DNA of 64,000 nucleotides from contig NZ_AUAX01000001.1 in assembly GCF_000428945.1 (NCBI RefSeq), positions 531,966 to 595,965 of the forward strand. Direction: 5' to 3'. The stretch comes from Hamadaea tsunoensis DSM 44101 (GTDB taxonomy: Bacteria; Actinomycetota; Actinomycetes; Mycobacteriales; Micromonosporaceae). Positions 40,437 to 49,003 of this stretch are shown here, piece after piece. The first letter of the stretch is position 1. Each line of letters begins with the position of its first letter. Under the pieces are notes generated by a model that did not search any database, was not told the origin of the DNA, and saw only the letters and a list, made by a program, of their open reading frames with translations. A program made the position numbers and the translations under genes.

Positions 40437-42383
40437 TCAGACGCGCAGACCGTCGACGGGCGTGAGCGGGAGCAGCTTGCGCCCGGTCGGGCCGACCTGG
40501 ATCTCGGTGTCCATGGCCGGGCAGACGCCGCAGTCGAAGCAGGGCGTCCAGCGGCAGTCGTCCTGCTCGTACTCGCGCAGCGAGTCCTGCCAGTCCTGCC
40601 AGAGCCAGTCCTTGTCCAGCCCGGAGTCGAGGTGGTCCCAGGGCAGGACCTCGGCCTCCTCGCGCTCCCGGGTGGTGAACCAGGCGAGGTCCACCCCGTA
40701 CGCGGGCAGCACCTTGGCCGCCGCGTCGACCCAGCGGGCGTAGGCGAAGTGCTCGCTCCAGCCGTCGAACCGGCCGCCCTGCTCCCACACCTCGCGGATG
40801 ACCGCGCCGACGCGGCGGTCACCCCGGGCCAGCAAGCCTTCGATGAGCGACGGCTCACCGTCGTGGTAGCGCAGGCCGATCGCCCGGCCGACCGACTTGT
40901 CGGCGTTGACCGCCTGCTTGAGCTGGCGCAGCCGGTCGTCGATGACCTCCGGGCTCGACATCGCGGCCCACTGGAACGGCGTGTGCGGCTTGGGCACGAA
41001 ACCGCCGATCGAGACCGTGCAGCGGATGTCGCGCGTACCGGTGGCGGCCCGGCCGGCCTTGATCACTTCGTGCGCGAGCCGGGCGATCTGCAGCACGTCC
41101 TCGTCGGTCTCGGTGGGCAGGCCGCACATGAAGTACAGCTTCACCTGCCGCCACCCGTGCGTGTACGCCGTCACGACCGTCCGGATCAGGTCCTCCTCGG
41201 TGACCATCTTGTTGATCACCTTGCGCATGCGCTCGGAGCCGCCCTCGGGAGCGAAGGTCAGCCCGGTACGCCGGCCGTTGCGCGACAGCTCCTCGGCCAG
41301 CGTGACGTTGAACGCGTCCACCCGGGTCGACGGGAGGGACAAAGAGACGTTGGTTCCGGCGTACTGGTCGGCGAGGCCGGAGCAGATGTCGCCGATCTCG
41401 CTGTGGTCGGCGCTCGACAGCGAGAGCAGGCCGACCTCGTGGAAGCCGGAGAACTCCAGCCCCTCCTTCACCATCTGCCCCACGGTCGTGATCGACCGCT
41501 CGCGGACCGGACGGGTGATCATGCCGGCCTGGCAGAAACGGCAGCCGCGCGTGCAGCCGCGGAAGATCTCGACGGCGAACCGCTCGTGCACGGTCTCGGC
41601 CAGCGGGACCAGCGGCTTCTTCGGGTAGGGCCAGGCGTCGAGGTCCATGGTCGTGCGCTTGTGCACACGGAACGGCACGTCCGCGCGGTTGGGCACGACC
41701 CGCTGGATACGCCCGTCCGGCAGGTAGTCCACGTCGTAGAAGCGCGGCACGTACACCGACTCGGTACGCGCCAGCCGCAGCAGCAGCTCGTCGCGGCCCC
41801 CGGGCCGGCCCTCGGCCTTCCACGCCCGGACGATCGCGGTGATCTCGAGCACCGCCTCCTCGCCGTCGCCGAGGACGGCCGCGTCCACGAAGTCCGCGAT
41901 GGGCTCCGGGTTGAACGCGGCGTGCCCGCCGGCCACCACGACCGGGTGCGACTCGTCCCGGTCGGCGGCCGACAGCGGGATCCCGGCCAGGCTGAGCATG
42001 GTGAGCATGTTGGTGTAGCCGAGCTCGGTGGCGAAGGAGATGCCGAAGAGATCGAAGTCGCGTACGGGACGGTGCGCGTCCACCGTGAACTGCGGCACGC
42101 CCCGCTCGCGCATCAGCTTCTCAAGATCCGGCCAGACCGCGTACGTACGCTCGGCCAGGACGTCCGGCTGCTCGTTGAGTACCTCATAGAGAATCTGTAC
42201 GCCCTGGTTCGGCAACCCCACCTCGTACGCGTCCGGGTACGAGAGCACCCAGCGGACGGCGGCGGAGTCCCACTCCTTGACGGTGGCCCCCAGTTCGCCT
42301 CCGACGTACTGGATAGGCTTCGAGACCAGCGGAAGAAGCTGTTCAAGCTGTGGCCAGACGGTCGGCGACGTGTTCACACCCAT
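40437..42383 (-). CDS. TIGR03960-family B12-binding-domain radical SAM protein
   Basis: A 648-residue radical SAM enzyme. The N-terminal ~200 residues resemble a cobalamin-binding fold (DLFGISFATELGYTNMLTML then VVVAGGHAAFNPEP). The [4Fe-4S] motif CTRGCRFC (CxxxCxxC) lies at about residue 265 and the GGSERMRKVINK segment follows. A C-terminal Cys cluster (CFDCGVCP) may hold a second cluster or metal. Start is the ATG at 42383. Its usual partner, the TIGR03936 protein, is displaced to 34304. Confidence 0.92.
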   Translation of the reverse strand: MGVNTSPTVWPQLEQLLPLVSKPIQYVGGELGATVKEWDSAAVRWVLSYPDAYEVGLPNQGVQILYEVLNEQPDVLAERTYAVWPDLEKLMRERGVPQFTVDAHRPVRDFDLFGISFATELGYTNMLTMLSLAGIPLSAADRDESHPVVVAGGHAAFNPEPIADFVDAAVLGDGEEAVLEITAIVRAWKAEGRPGGRDELLLRLARTESVYVPRFYDVDYLPDGRIQRVVPNRADVPFRVHKRTTMDLDAWPYPKKPLVPLAETVHERFAVEIFRGCTRGCRFCQAGMITRPVRERSITTVGQMVKEGLEFSGFHEVGLLSLSSADHSEIGDICSGLADQYAGTNVSLSLPSTRVDAFNVTLAEELSRNGRRTGLTFAPEGGSERMRKVINKMVTEEDLIRTVVTAYTHGWRQVKLYFMCGLPTETDEDVLQIARLAHEVIKAGRAATGTRDIRCTVSIGGFVPKPHTPFQWAAMSSPEVIDDRLRQLKQAVNADKSVGRAIGLRYHDGEPSLIEGLLARGDRRVGAVIREVWEQGGRFDGWSEHFAYARWVDAAAKVLPAYGVDLAWFTTREREEAEVLPWDHLDSGLDKDWLWQDWQDSLREYEQDDCRWTPCFDCGVCPAMDTEIQVGPTGRKLLPLTPVDGLRV

Positions 42384-42403
42384 AACGAACCAGGGTACTG
42401 CAC

Positions 42404-43087
42404 TCAGCTTTCGACCCTCTTGGGCGCGTAACGCGGGACATACTCCTGGCCGGTCATCTTCTGGATGGCCGCCATCACCACGTCGGTGATCTCGCGCGCG
42501 GCGGTCGACGTCTGCTCCGCGCCCTGCCACTTCTCCACGCTGATCGGCTCGCCGATCCGGATCTTGACCTCGCCGCGCTTGAACTTCGGCAGCAGCTGGC
42601 CGGTCGGCTGGATCTTGTCGGTGCCGATGTTGCCGACCGGGATGATCGGTACGCCGGCCGCCAGCGCCAGCCGCGCCACCCCGGTACGCCCCCGGTACAG
42701 CCGGCCGTCGGGCGAGCGCGTGCCTTCCGGGTAGACGCAGACGGTGCCGCCGCCCTGCAGGTGCGGGATGGCGGCGTCGAACGCCGACAGGGCCGCCCGG
42801 CCGCCTTCACGGTTGACGGGGATGGCGCCGAGGCCGGTCATCAGCGTACGGAAGAACAGACCCGTGGGGCCCTTGCCGGTGAAGTAGTCGGACTTCGCCC
42901 AGAAGGCGACCTTGCGTTTCTGCAGCACCGCGCCCAGGAAGATCTCGTCGGCCACCGAGAGGTGGTTGCCGGCGAAGATCAGGCCACCGGTCTCGGGGAC
43001 GTTGTCCAGTCCCTCGACGTCCGGCCGCCATCCGATACGCAGGGCAGGCGCGACCGTCCACTGACCGACCGTGTAAAGCACGGGCAC
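42404..43087 (-). CDS. 1-acyl-sn-glycerol-3-phosphate acyltransferase (PlsC-like)
   Basis: A 227-residue lysophospholipid acyltransferase. The catalytic motif is NHLSVADEIF (NHxxxxD type) and the phosphate-binding motif is VYPEGTRSPDG. A hydrophobic N-terminus suggests peripheral membrane attachment. I chose the GTG at 43087 because GGAGG lies seven bases upstream; a longer frame from 43129 lacks one. It would acylate lysophosphatidate in phospholipid synthesis. Confidence 0.9.
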   Translation of the reverse strand: MPVLYTVGQWTVAPALRIGWRPDVEGLDNVPETGGLIFAGNHLSVADEIFLGAVLQKRKVAFWAKSDYFTGKGPTGLFFRTLMTGLGAIPVNREGGRAALSAFDAAIPHLQGGGTVCVYPEGTRSPDGRLYRGRTGVARLALAAGVPIIPVGNIGTDKIQPTGQLLPKFKRGEVKIRIGEPISVEKWQGAEQTSTAAREITDVVMAAIQKMTGQEYVPRYAPKRVES

Positions 43088-43176
43088 CGCTGGCCTCCAA
43101 AGCCTCTCGACGCGACAGCCGCTGAACATACCCTAGCCAGCTCGAACGCCCGCCGCCCGGCGGATGGCCGTCCCAG

Positions 43177-44100
43177 TTACCCGCCAGTTTGGGCGCGGAG
43201 CCGTTCGAGCTGCTGACGCGCGTCGTCGCGCCAGGCGACGATCCACTGTTCATACTTCAGCAACAGGGTCGTCGCCCGCTCCGTGATCACAGTCACCATC
43301 ACCGATGCCATCGTGACCTGCTCGCGGCAGCGCGCATCGGCGCCGGCCTGCTTGATCTCCGCCAGCTCCCGGGTTCTGGTGTACACCGGCGGCTCACCGT
43401 GCGCGCCGTACCTGCGCATGGTCATCTTGTACGCCTCGTCGACGTCGTGCAGTCCGGCGTACCCGGCCTTCTTCATGCAGCCCGACCAGGCGGACAGCAT
43501 CGTCGTCACCCGCTTGTCCGCCGAGGCCTGTTCCACGGGCGTCGTCAGCAGGTCGCTGGGCGAGGGGGCGCCGAAGCGTACCGGGGCGGGACTCGGGCCG
43601 ATCATGGTCTTGCGGGCCTGGGCGGCACAGCCGTTCGGTTGCGCGTCGCGCGTGGTCGCGTACTGCCGCTGTTGCGCGGGGGGAAGATTGTCGAAGGCGG
43701 TCTTCGCGGCGGGCGAGTCCGACGGCGCGGGGTTGCGCAGGGTCTCGCCGTAGCCGTAGCCGATGGTCGCGGCCTGGGTCTTGTCGAGAGTCCAGGTCGC
43801 CGGTTCGGGCAGCGGGCTGCGGAACGGCGGGACGTTGGAGACCGCCGCCGGGTGTACGCGGAAACCCTTGGCCGCCATGCATTTCGCGATGAGCTTCTGC
43901 CGCTCGGTGTCGACCTGCGCGTTGAGGGCGGCGGTCTCCTGGAGGATCGCGACCAGGCCCGCCGCGGTGAGCGGGCCGGACGGGCTCGCCTGCGGCTGCC
44001 CGGGGCGCGAGGGCGCCCAGGCCGGCGCCGCGGTGGGACCGCAGGCCGCGGTCGCGAGCGCGGTCATCGACAGCAGGGCCGCGGCGAGACGGGAGCGCAT
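43177..44100 (-). CDS. Lipoprotein of unknown function
   Basis: A 307-residue secreted protein with signal peptide and lipobox ATAAC (Cys at about residue 20), then a Pro/Ser-rich linker. The mature part has several Cys (KCMAAKGF, NGCAAQA, SGCMKKAGY, ARCREQV) that could form two disulfides. The CMxxxG(F/Y) motifs around two of them recur in other actinobacterial lipoproteins of unknown role. Stand-alone gene. Confidence 0.8.
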   Translation of the reverse strand: MRSRLAAALLSMTALATAACGPTAAPAWAPSRPGQPQASPSGPLTAAGLVAILQETAALNAQVDTERQKLIAKCMAAKGFRVHPAAVSNVPPFRSPLPEPATWTLDKTQAATIGYGYGETLRNPAPSDSPAAKTAFDNLPPAQQRQYATTRDAQPNGCAAQARKTMIGPSPAPVRFGAPSPSDLLTTPVEQASADKRVTTMLSAWSGCMKKAGYAGLHDVDEAYKMTMRRYGAHGEPPVYTRTRELAEIKQAGADARCREQVTMASVMVTVITERATTLLLKYEQWIVAWRDDARQQLERLRAQTGG

Positions 44101-44137
44101 GCCCGCGACCCTACCGCCCCCTCCACGCCCCCCTCAG

Positions 44138-44211
44138 CGACGATCTTGCGCGAATGTTCGGGCCTTCCGGGCATACGCCGCGGAATTCGAGACACTCGCG
44201 CAAGATCGTCG
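44138..44211. repeat. Palindromic intergenic repeat, family 2, copy 2
   Basis: Arms CGACGATCTTGCGCGA (44138-44153) and TCGCGCAAGATCGTCG (44196-44211) match perfectly over 16 bp. The interior holds TTCGGGCCTTCCGGGC. It lies between ileS (3' side) and the lipoprotein start. Confidence 0.85.
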
Positions 44212-44248
44212 AAAGGTGGATCGTCGGAAGTGGATCAGGCGGAAGCGA

Positions 44249-47200
44249 TCAGGCGGTGACGGGGACGACGGAGATGGCGACGGTGCCGCCGTCGCCGACC
44301 TCGCCGGTGTAGCCGCCGTCGACCGCGCCGAACGTCAGCCCGATCGCCAGCACCTCACCCTTCACGAACTCCTCGTGGGCGCGTACCGCCGCCATGACCT
44401 CGTCCGAGGCGGACAGGGTCAGCGCGATGCGGTCCGACACCCGCAGATCCGCCTCGCGGCGCGCCTGCTGCACGGCCCGCACGACGTCGCGGGCCAGGCC
44501 CTCGGCCGCCAGCTCCGCGGTGACCTCGGTGTCGAGCAGCACCACGCCGCCGGAGACCGGGACCGCCGAGGAGCCGGCCTGCGCGACCAGCTTCAGCTCG
44601 TACTCGCCCTCCTGCAGGGTCACCCCGGCCGCCACCGGAGCGCCGTCGACCAGCGACCACTCCCCCGCCTTCACGGCCTTGATCACCGTCTGCACGGCCC
44701 CGCCGACACGCGGCCCGAGCGCCCGCGGCACCACCGTCAGCACCTGCTCGCAGTGGGCCGAGACGTCCTCGGTCAGCTCGACCTTCTTCACGTTCACCTC
44801 GTCGGCCACGAGATCCGCGAAGGGCCGCAACCGCTGCGCCCCCTGCGCCGCGACGGTCAGCGTCGACAGCGGCAGGCGTACGCGCAGCCCCTGGGCCTTG
44901 CGCAGCGACAACGCGGCCGAGCAGACGTCGCGTACGGCGTCCATGGTCGTGACGAGGTCGTCGTCGGCCGGGAGTTCCCCCTTCGCGGGCCAGTCGGCCA
45001 GGTGCACCGAACGGCCGCCGGTCAGGCCGCGCCAGATCTCCTCCGCGGTCAGCGGCGCGAGCGGCGCCACCACCCGGCAGAGCGTCTCCAGCACGGTGTA
45101 CAGCGTGTCGAACGCCTCGGCGTCGCCCGCCCAGAACCGGTCCCGGCTGCGGCGCACGTACCAGTTGGTCAGCGCGTCCAGATAGGACCGGACCGCGGCG
45201 CACGCCCCCGAGAGGTCGTACGCGTCCATCGCCGCCGTCGCCTTGCCCACCAGCTCCTCGGTCTTCGCCAGCACGTAGCGGTCGAGCACGTTCGTGCTGT
45301 CCACGCTGCGCCGGGCGGTGTGGTCCGCGGCGTTGGCGTACAGGGTGAAGAAGTAGTAGACGTTCCACAGCGGCAGCAGCACCTGGCGTACCGCGTCGCG
45401 GATGCCGGACTCGGACACCGGCATGTCGCCGCCGCGCAGCACGGGCGAGGCCATGAGCATCCAGCGCATGGCGTCCGCGCCGTACTTGTCGAACATCTCG
45501 TACACGTCGGGATAGTTGCGCAGGCTCTTGGACATCTTCCGGCCGTCCTCGCCGAGCAGGATGCCGTGCACCACGCAGCTCGAGAACGCCGGCCGGTCGA
45601 ACAGCGCCGTGGCCAGCACGTGCAGCGTGTAGAACCAGCCGCGTACCTGCCCGATGTACTCGACGATGAAGTCACCGGGATAGTGCGACTCGAACCACTC
45701 GCGGTTCTCGAACGGGTAGTGGACCTGGGCGAACGGCATCGAGCCCGACTCGAACCAGCAGTCGAGCACCTCCGGTACGCGGCGCATCACGGACTTCCCC
45801 GTCGGGTCGTCCGGGTTCGGCCGGGTCAGCGAGTCGATGAAGGGCCGGTGCAGGTCCTGCACCTCCACGCCGAAGTCGCGCGTCAGCTCCTCGATCGAGC
45901 CGTACACGTCCATGCGCGGGTACGCCGGGTCGTCCGACTTCCACACCGGGATCGGCGAGCCCCAGAACCGGTTCCGGGAGATCGACCAGTCCCGGGCGTT
46001 GGCCAGCCACTTGCCGAACGAGCCGTCCTTGATGTGCTCGGGCGTCCAGGTGATCTGCTGGTTCAGCTCGACCATGCGGTCCTTGAACTGGGTCACGGCG
46101 ACGAACCAGCTCGACACGGCCATGTAGACGAGCGGGGTGTCGCAGCGCCAGCAGTGCGGGTAGGAGTGGGTGTAGGTGTCCTGCCGCAGCACGACGCCGC
46201 CCCGGTCCTTGAGCTCCCGGATCACCGGCTTGTTGACCTCGAAGACCTGCTGGCCCTCGTAGGTGGGCACGAGCGAGGTGAACCGGGTGTGCGCGTCCAC
46301 CGTCACGATCGTCGGTACGCCGGCCGCGTTGCACGCGTTCTGGTCGTCCTCGCCGAAGGCGGGCGCCAGGTGCACCACGCCGGTGCCGTCGGAGTCGCTG
46401 ACGAAATCGGCCGCGAGCACCTGGAACGCGTTCTCGCCGGCCTGCTCGACGAGGTAATCGAAGAGCGGCACGTACCGCCGGCCGGCCAGTTCGGCCCCGG
46501 TGACCTCGGCCACCTGCGCGTACCCGTCGAGCTCCTTCGCGTACGCGGAGACCCGGGAGGAACCCATGATCACCTTGTCGCCGGACTCGTTCTGGAGCAC
46601 GGCGTAGGTCAGGGCCGGGCCGACGGCGAGGGCGAGGTTGGACGGCAGGGTCCACGGCGTGGTCGTCCAGACCGCGATCTTCTCGGCCTTGTTCCCGTCG
46701 GCGTCGAGCAGCTGGAACAGCACGTGCAGGGCCGGGTCCTGCCGGTCCTTGTAGACGTCGTCCATCCGCGTCTCGGTGTTGGACAGCGGCGTCTCGCACC
46801 GCCAGCAGTACGCGAGCACGCGGAAGCCTTCGTAGATCAGCCCCTTGTCGTGCAGGTTCTTGAACGCCCACATGACCGATTCCATGTAGGGCTTGTCGAG
46901 GGTCTTGTAGTCGTTCTCGAAGTCGACCCACCGCGCCTGCCGGGTGACGTAGCGCTCCCACTCGTTGGTGTAGCGCAGCACGGACTCGCGGCAGTAGTCG
47001 TTGAACTTCTCGACGCCCAGCGCCAGGATCTCGGCCTTGGTCGTGATGCCGAGCTGCTTCTCGGCCTCCACCTCGGCCGGCATGCCGTGGCAGTCCCAGC
47101 CGAACCGCCGCTCGACGCGCTTGCCGCGCATCGCCTGATAGCGCGGCACGACGTCCTTGGCGAAGCCGGTCAGCAGGTGGCCGTAGTGCGGCAGGCCGTT

Positions 47201-47371
47201 GGCGAAGGGGGGGCCGTCGTAGAAGACGAACTCGTCGTCGGCCGGACGGCCGTCCACCGACGCCTCGAACGTCTTGTCGGCCGCCCAGAATTCGAGCACC
47301 TTGCGCTCGACGGCGGGCAGGTCGGGGCTGGCGGGCACGCCGCCGAGCGCCTCGTGCAGGGGGTACGCCAT
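44249..47371 (-). CDS. ileS: Isoleucyl-tRNA synthetase, type 2 (eukaryote-like)
   Basis: A 1040-residue class I tRNA synthetase. The ATP signature HYGH is at residues 62-65, KMSKS occurs in [11 protein letters not shown], and the CP1 editing domain lies between ([20 protein letters not shown]). The tRNA tryptophan-type tail zinc finger of type-1 bacterial IleRS is absent, and the sequence has the longer type-2 C-terminal domains. Type-2 enzymes are typically less sensitive to mupirocin. The ATG at 47371 follows AGAGGA and is controlled by the T-box upstream. Confidence 0.96.
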   Translation of the reverse strand: MAYPLHEALGGVPASPDLPAVERKVLEFWAADKTFEASVDGRPADDEFVFYDGPPFANGLPHYGHLLTGFAKDVVPRYQAMRGKRVERRFGWDCHGMPAEVEAEKQLGITTKAEILALGVEKFNDYCRESVLRYTNEWERYVTRQARWVDFENDYKTLDKPYMESVMWAFKNLHDKGLIYEGFRVLAYCWRCETPLSNTETRMDDVYKDRQDPALHVLFQLLDADGNKAEKIAVWTTTPWTLPSNLALAVGPALTYAVLQNESGDKVIMGSSRVSAYAKELDGYAQVAEVTGAELAGRRYVPLFDYLVEQAGENAFQVLAADFVSDSDGTGVVHLAPAFGEDDQNACNAAGVPTIVTVDAHTRFTSLVPTYEGQQVFEVNKPVIRELKDRGGVVLRQDTYTHSYPHCWRCDTPLVYMAVSSWFVAVTQFKDRMVELNQQITWTPEHIKDGSFGKWLANARDWSISRNRFWGSPIPVWKSDDPAYPRMDVYGSIEELTRDFGVEVQDLHRPFIDSLTRPNPDDPTGKSVMRRVPEVLDCWFESGSMPFAQVHYPFENREWFESHYPGDFIVEYIGQVRGWFYTLHVLATALFDRPAFSSCVVHGILLGEDGRKMSKSLRNYPDVYEMFDKYGADAMRWMLMASPVLRGGDMPVSESGIRDAVRQVLLPLWNVYYFFTLYANAADHTARRSVDSTNVLDRYVLAKTEELVGKATAAMDAYDLSGACAAVRSYLDALTNWYVRRSRDRFWAGDAEAFDTLYTVLETLCRVVAPLAPLTAEEIWRGLTGGRSVHLADWPAKGELPADDDLVTTMDAVRDVCSAALSLRKAQGLRVRLPLSTLTVAAQGAQRLRPFADLVADEVNVKKVELTEDVSAHCEQVLTVVPRALGPRVGGAVQTVIKAVKAGEWSLVDGAPVAAGVTLQEGEYELKLVAQAGSSAVPVSGGVVLLDTEVTAELAAEGLARDVVRAVQQARREADLRVSDRIALTLSASDEVMAAVRAHEEFVKGEVLAIGLTFGAVDGGYTGEVGDGGTVAISVVPVTA

Positions 47372-47590
47372 GAGTGGTCCTCTCTCGCGTACAGTCCGGT
47401 CACTGTGCGCGAGGACGAACAGCCCGGCCGGGCCGCCCGCGGTACCACCTCGCTTGCCCGGTGACGTACGCCGGGCCGCTCGTTGTCGGCTGTGACGGGC
47501 CGCCCCGTCCGGTTCTACCGAGCCCACCGGGGTACGGCGGGCTTTTCTTCCGGAGGCTCACCGGTGATCGCCGGGTCGATGCCTGTGCGA
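47372..47590 (-). promoter_or_regulatory. ileS T-box riboswitch (translational type)
   Basis: On the minus strand GAGGTGGTACCGCGGG (about 47430-47448) is the conserved T-box sequence that pairs with the uncharged tRNA acceptor end. Farther upstream, CCGGCGATCACCGGTGAGCC carries the isoleucine specifier ATC (47568-47566) in an ultrashort stem I, as in mycobacterial ileS. Near the start, GTCCTCGCG can pair with CGCGAGAGAGGAC, hiding the ribosome-binding site. Uncharged tRNA-Ile binding should free it. Confidence 0.9.
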
Positions 47591-47618
47591 CCAGGATACC
47601 CCGGGCCGCACCTGGATT

Positions 47619-48815
47619 TCAGGAGCCCCGCAGCGCCCTGAGCGTGGCCTGGTACGCCGGCTTCGGCTGGTCCTGCGTATCGAAGAGGCAGGCCGCGCCC
47701 CAGCCCTTGTAGTTCGCGTCGATCCAGCTCAGGGCGTCGCTGAAGCCCCACACCGTGATCGACGCGCAGGCCGGGACGGCCAGGCAGGCGCGGACCGCGG
47801 CGGCGTACTGGGCGGCCTGCTGGTCGAGCGTCGCCGGCGTGGTCGGCAGCTGGATGCGCACGTCCAGCTCGGTGATCGCCACCTTGATCCCGAGCGCGGC
47901 GAACCGCTGCAGGTTCGCCTTCATCTTCGCCAGCGGCGTCGTGGACTGGATGTGCGTCTGGAAACCCACCCCGCCGACCGGTACGCCCTCGTTGCGCAGC
48001 TGCCGGACCATGTTCAGCAGGGCGTCGGACTTCTTGTTCGCCACCTCGATGCCGAAGTCGTTGATGAACAGCCGCGCGCCCGGATCGGCCTCGTGCACCC
48101 AGCGGAAGACGTCGGCGATGTAGTTGTCGCCCAGCTTCCGCCGCCAGATCGAGTCGCGCGGCGTACCGTCCGGGTTCAGCGGCTCGTTGACCGCGTCCCA
48201 GGCCCAGATCTTGCCCCGGTAGCGGGCCGCGACCGTCTGGACGTAGGTGCGCACCTCGTCGCGTACGACGTCGGGCGGGGTGGACTCGTTGACGAACGTC
48301 GGCACGTTCGAGTGCCACAGCAGCGTGTGGCCGTAGACGACCTGGTCGTGCGCGGCGGCGAAGGCGATGATCCGGTCGGCCGTGGCGAAGTCGAAATCGT
48401 CCGGCGTGCGCTGGATCTCGGTCCACTTCATCGCGTTCTCGGCCGTCACCGAGTCGAACTCGCGGGCGACGAGGTCGGCGTACCCGACGTTGTCGAGCAG
48501 GGTCGGGCGCATCGCCGTTCCGATGTGGACACGGCCACCGGCGCTCGTACGCAGCGACGCCGCCGCGGCCGAGGGAGAAGCGCTCACGGTGGGCGTCGCC
48601 GGGGGGTTGGCCTCCACGCGGTCGTGACCCGACGGCGACATCCGCACGATCACCACCACGACGACCGCGACCCAGACCACGACGAGCGCCGCGGCCACGG
48701 CGAGCACGCGGGTCGAACGGGAGCGGCGCAGCGGCCCGAGGCGCAGCTGCGGACGCACCGACCGCGGCCGGCCGGTGGGACGGCTGACCACCTTGGCCCG
48801 GCCCTGGTATCCCAC
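47619..48815 (-). CDS. Membrane-anchored GH10 endo-1,4-beta-xylanase
   Basis: A 398-residue GH10 enzyme. A basic cytoplasmic tail of ~35 residues precedes one membrane helix (VLAVAAALVVVWVAVVVVVI) and a Pro/Ser linker, so it is held outside the cell as a type II protein. The catalytic acid/base is Glu211 in WDAVNEPL and the nucleophile Glu316 in ITELDVR. GTG start. No carbohydrate-binding module is present. Xylan or a xylose-containing surface glycan are both possible substrates. Confidence 0.92.
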   Translation of the reverse strand: MGYQGRAKVVSRPTGRPRSVRPQLRLGPLRRSRSTRVLAVAAALVVVWVAVVVVVIVRMSPSGHDRVEANPPATPTVSASPSAAAASLRTSAGGRVHIGTAMRPTLLDNVGYADLVAREFDSVTAENAMKWTEIQRTPDDFDFATADRIIAFAAAHDQVVYGHTLLWHSNVPTFVNESTPPDVVRDEVRTYVQTVAARYRGKIWAWDAVNEPLNPDGTPRDSIWRRKLGDNYIADVFRWVHEADPGARLFINDFGIEVANKKSDALLNMVRQLRNEGVPVGGVGFQTHIQSTTPLAKMKANLQRFAALGIKVAITELDVRIQLPTTPATLDQQAAQYAAAVRACLAVPACASITVWGFSDALSWIDANYKGWGAACLFDTQDQPKPAYQATLRALRGS

Positions 48816-49003
48816 GTCGGCAGCTGTTCCTCTCGTCGGCTTGTGTCCCAGGAGCCTATCCGAACCGGACTCATCTCCTCATACCACCGGTCGATCATGG
48901 TCTCCGGACGGGCGGCGGCCGACCGGCCGCGGGGTGGCGTGAGCTCGCGACCTCTAGACTGGCCCGGAAGACCTTTCCGGCCGCCACCCCTCCCGGAGCC
49001 TCC

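Noticed and set aside
43763..47464. 1233-codon plus-strand open frame
   Set aside because: It is antisense to ileS and the lipoprotein gene, with composition typical of a reversed high-GC gene.
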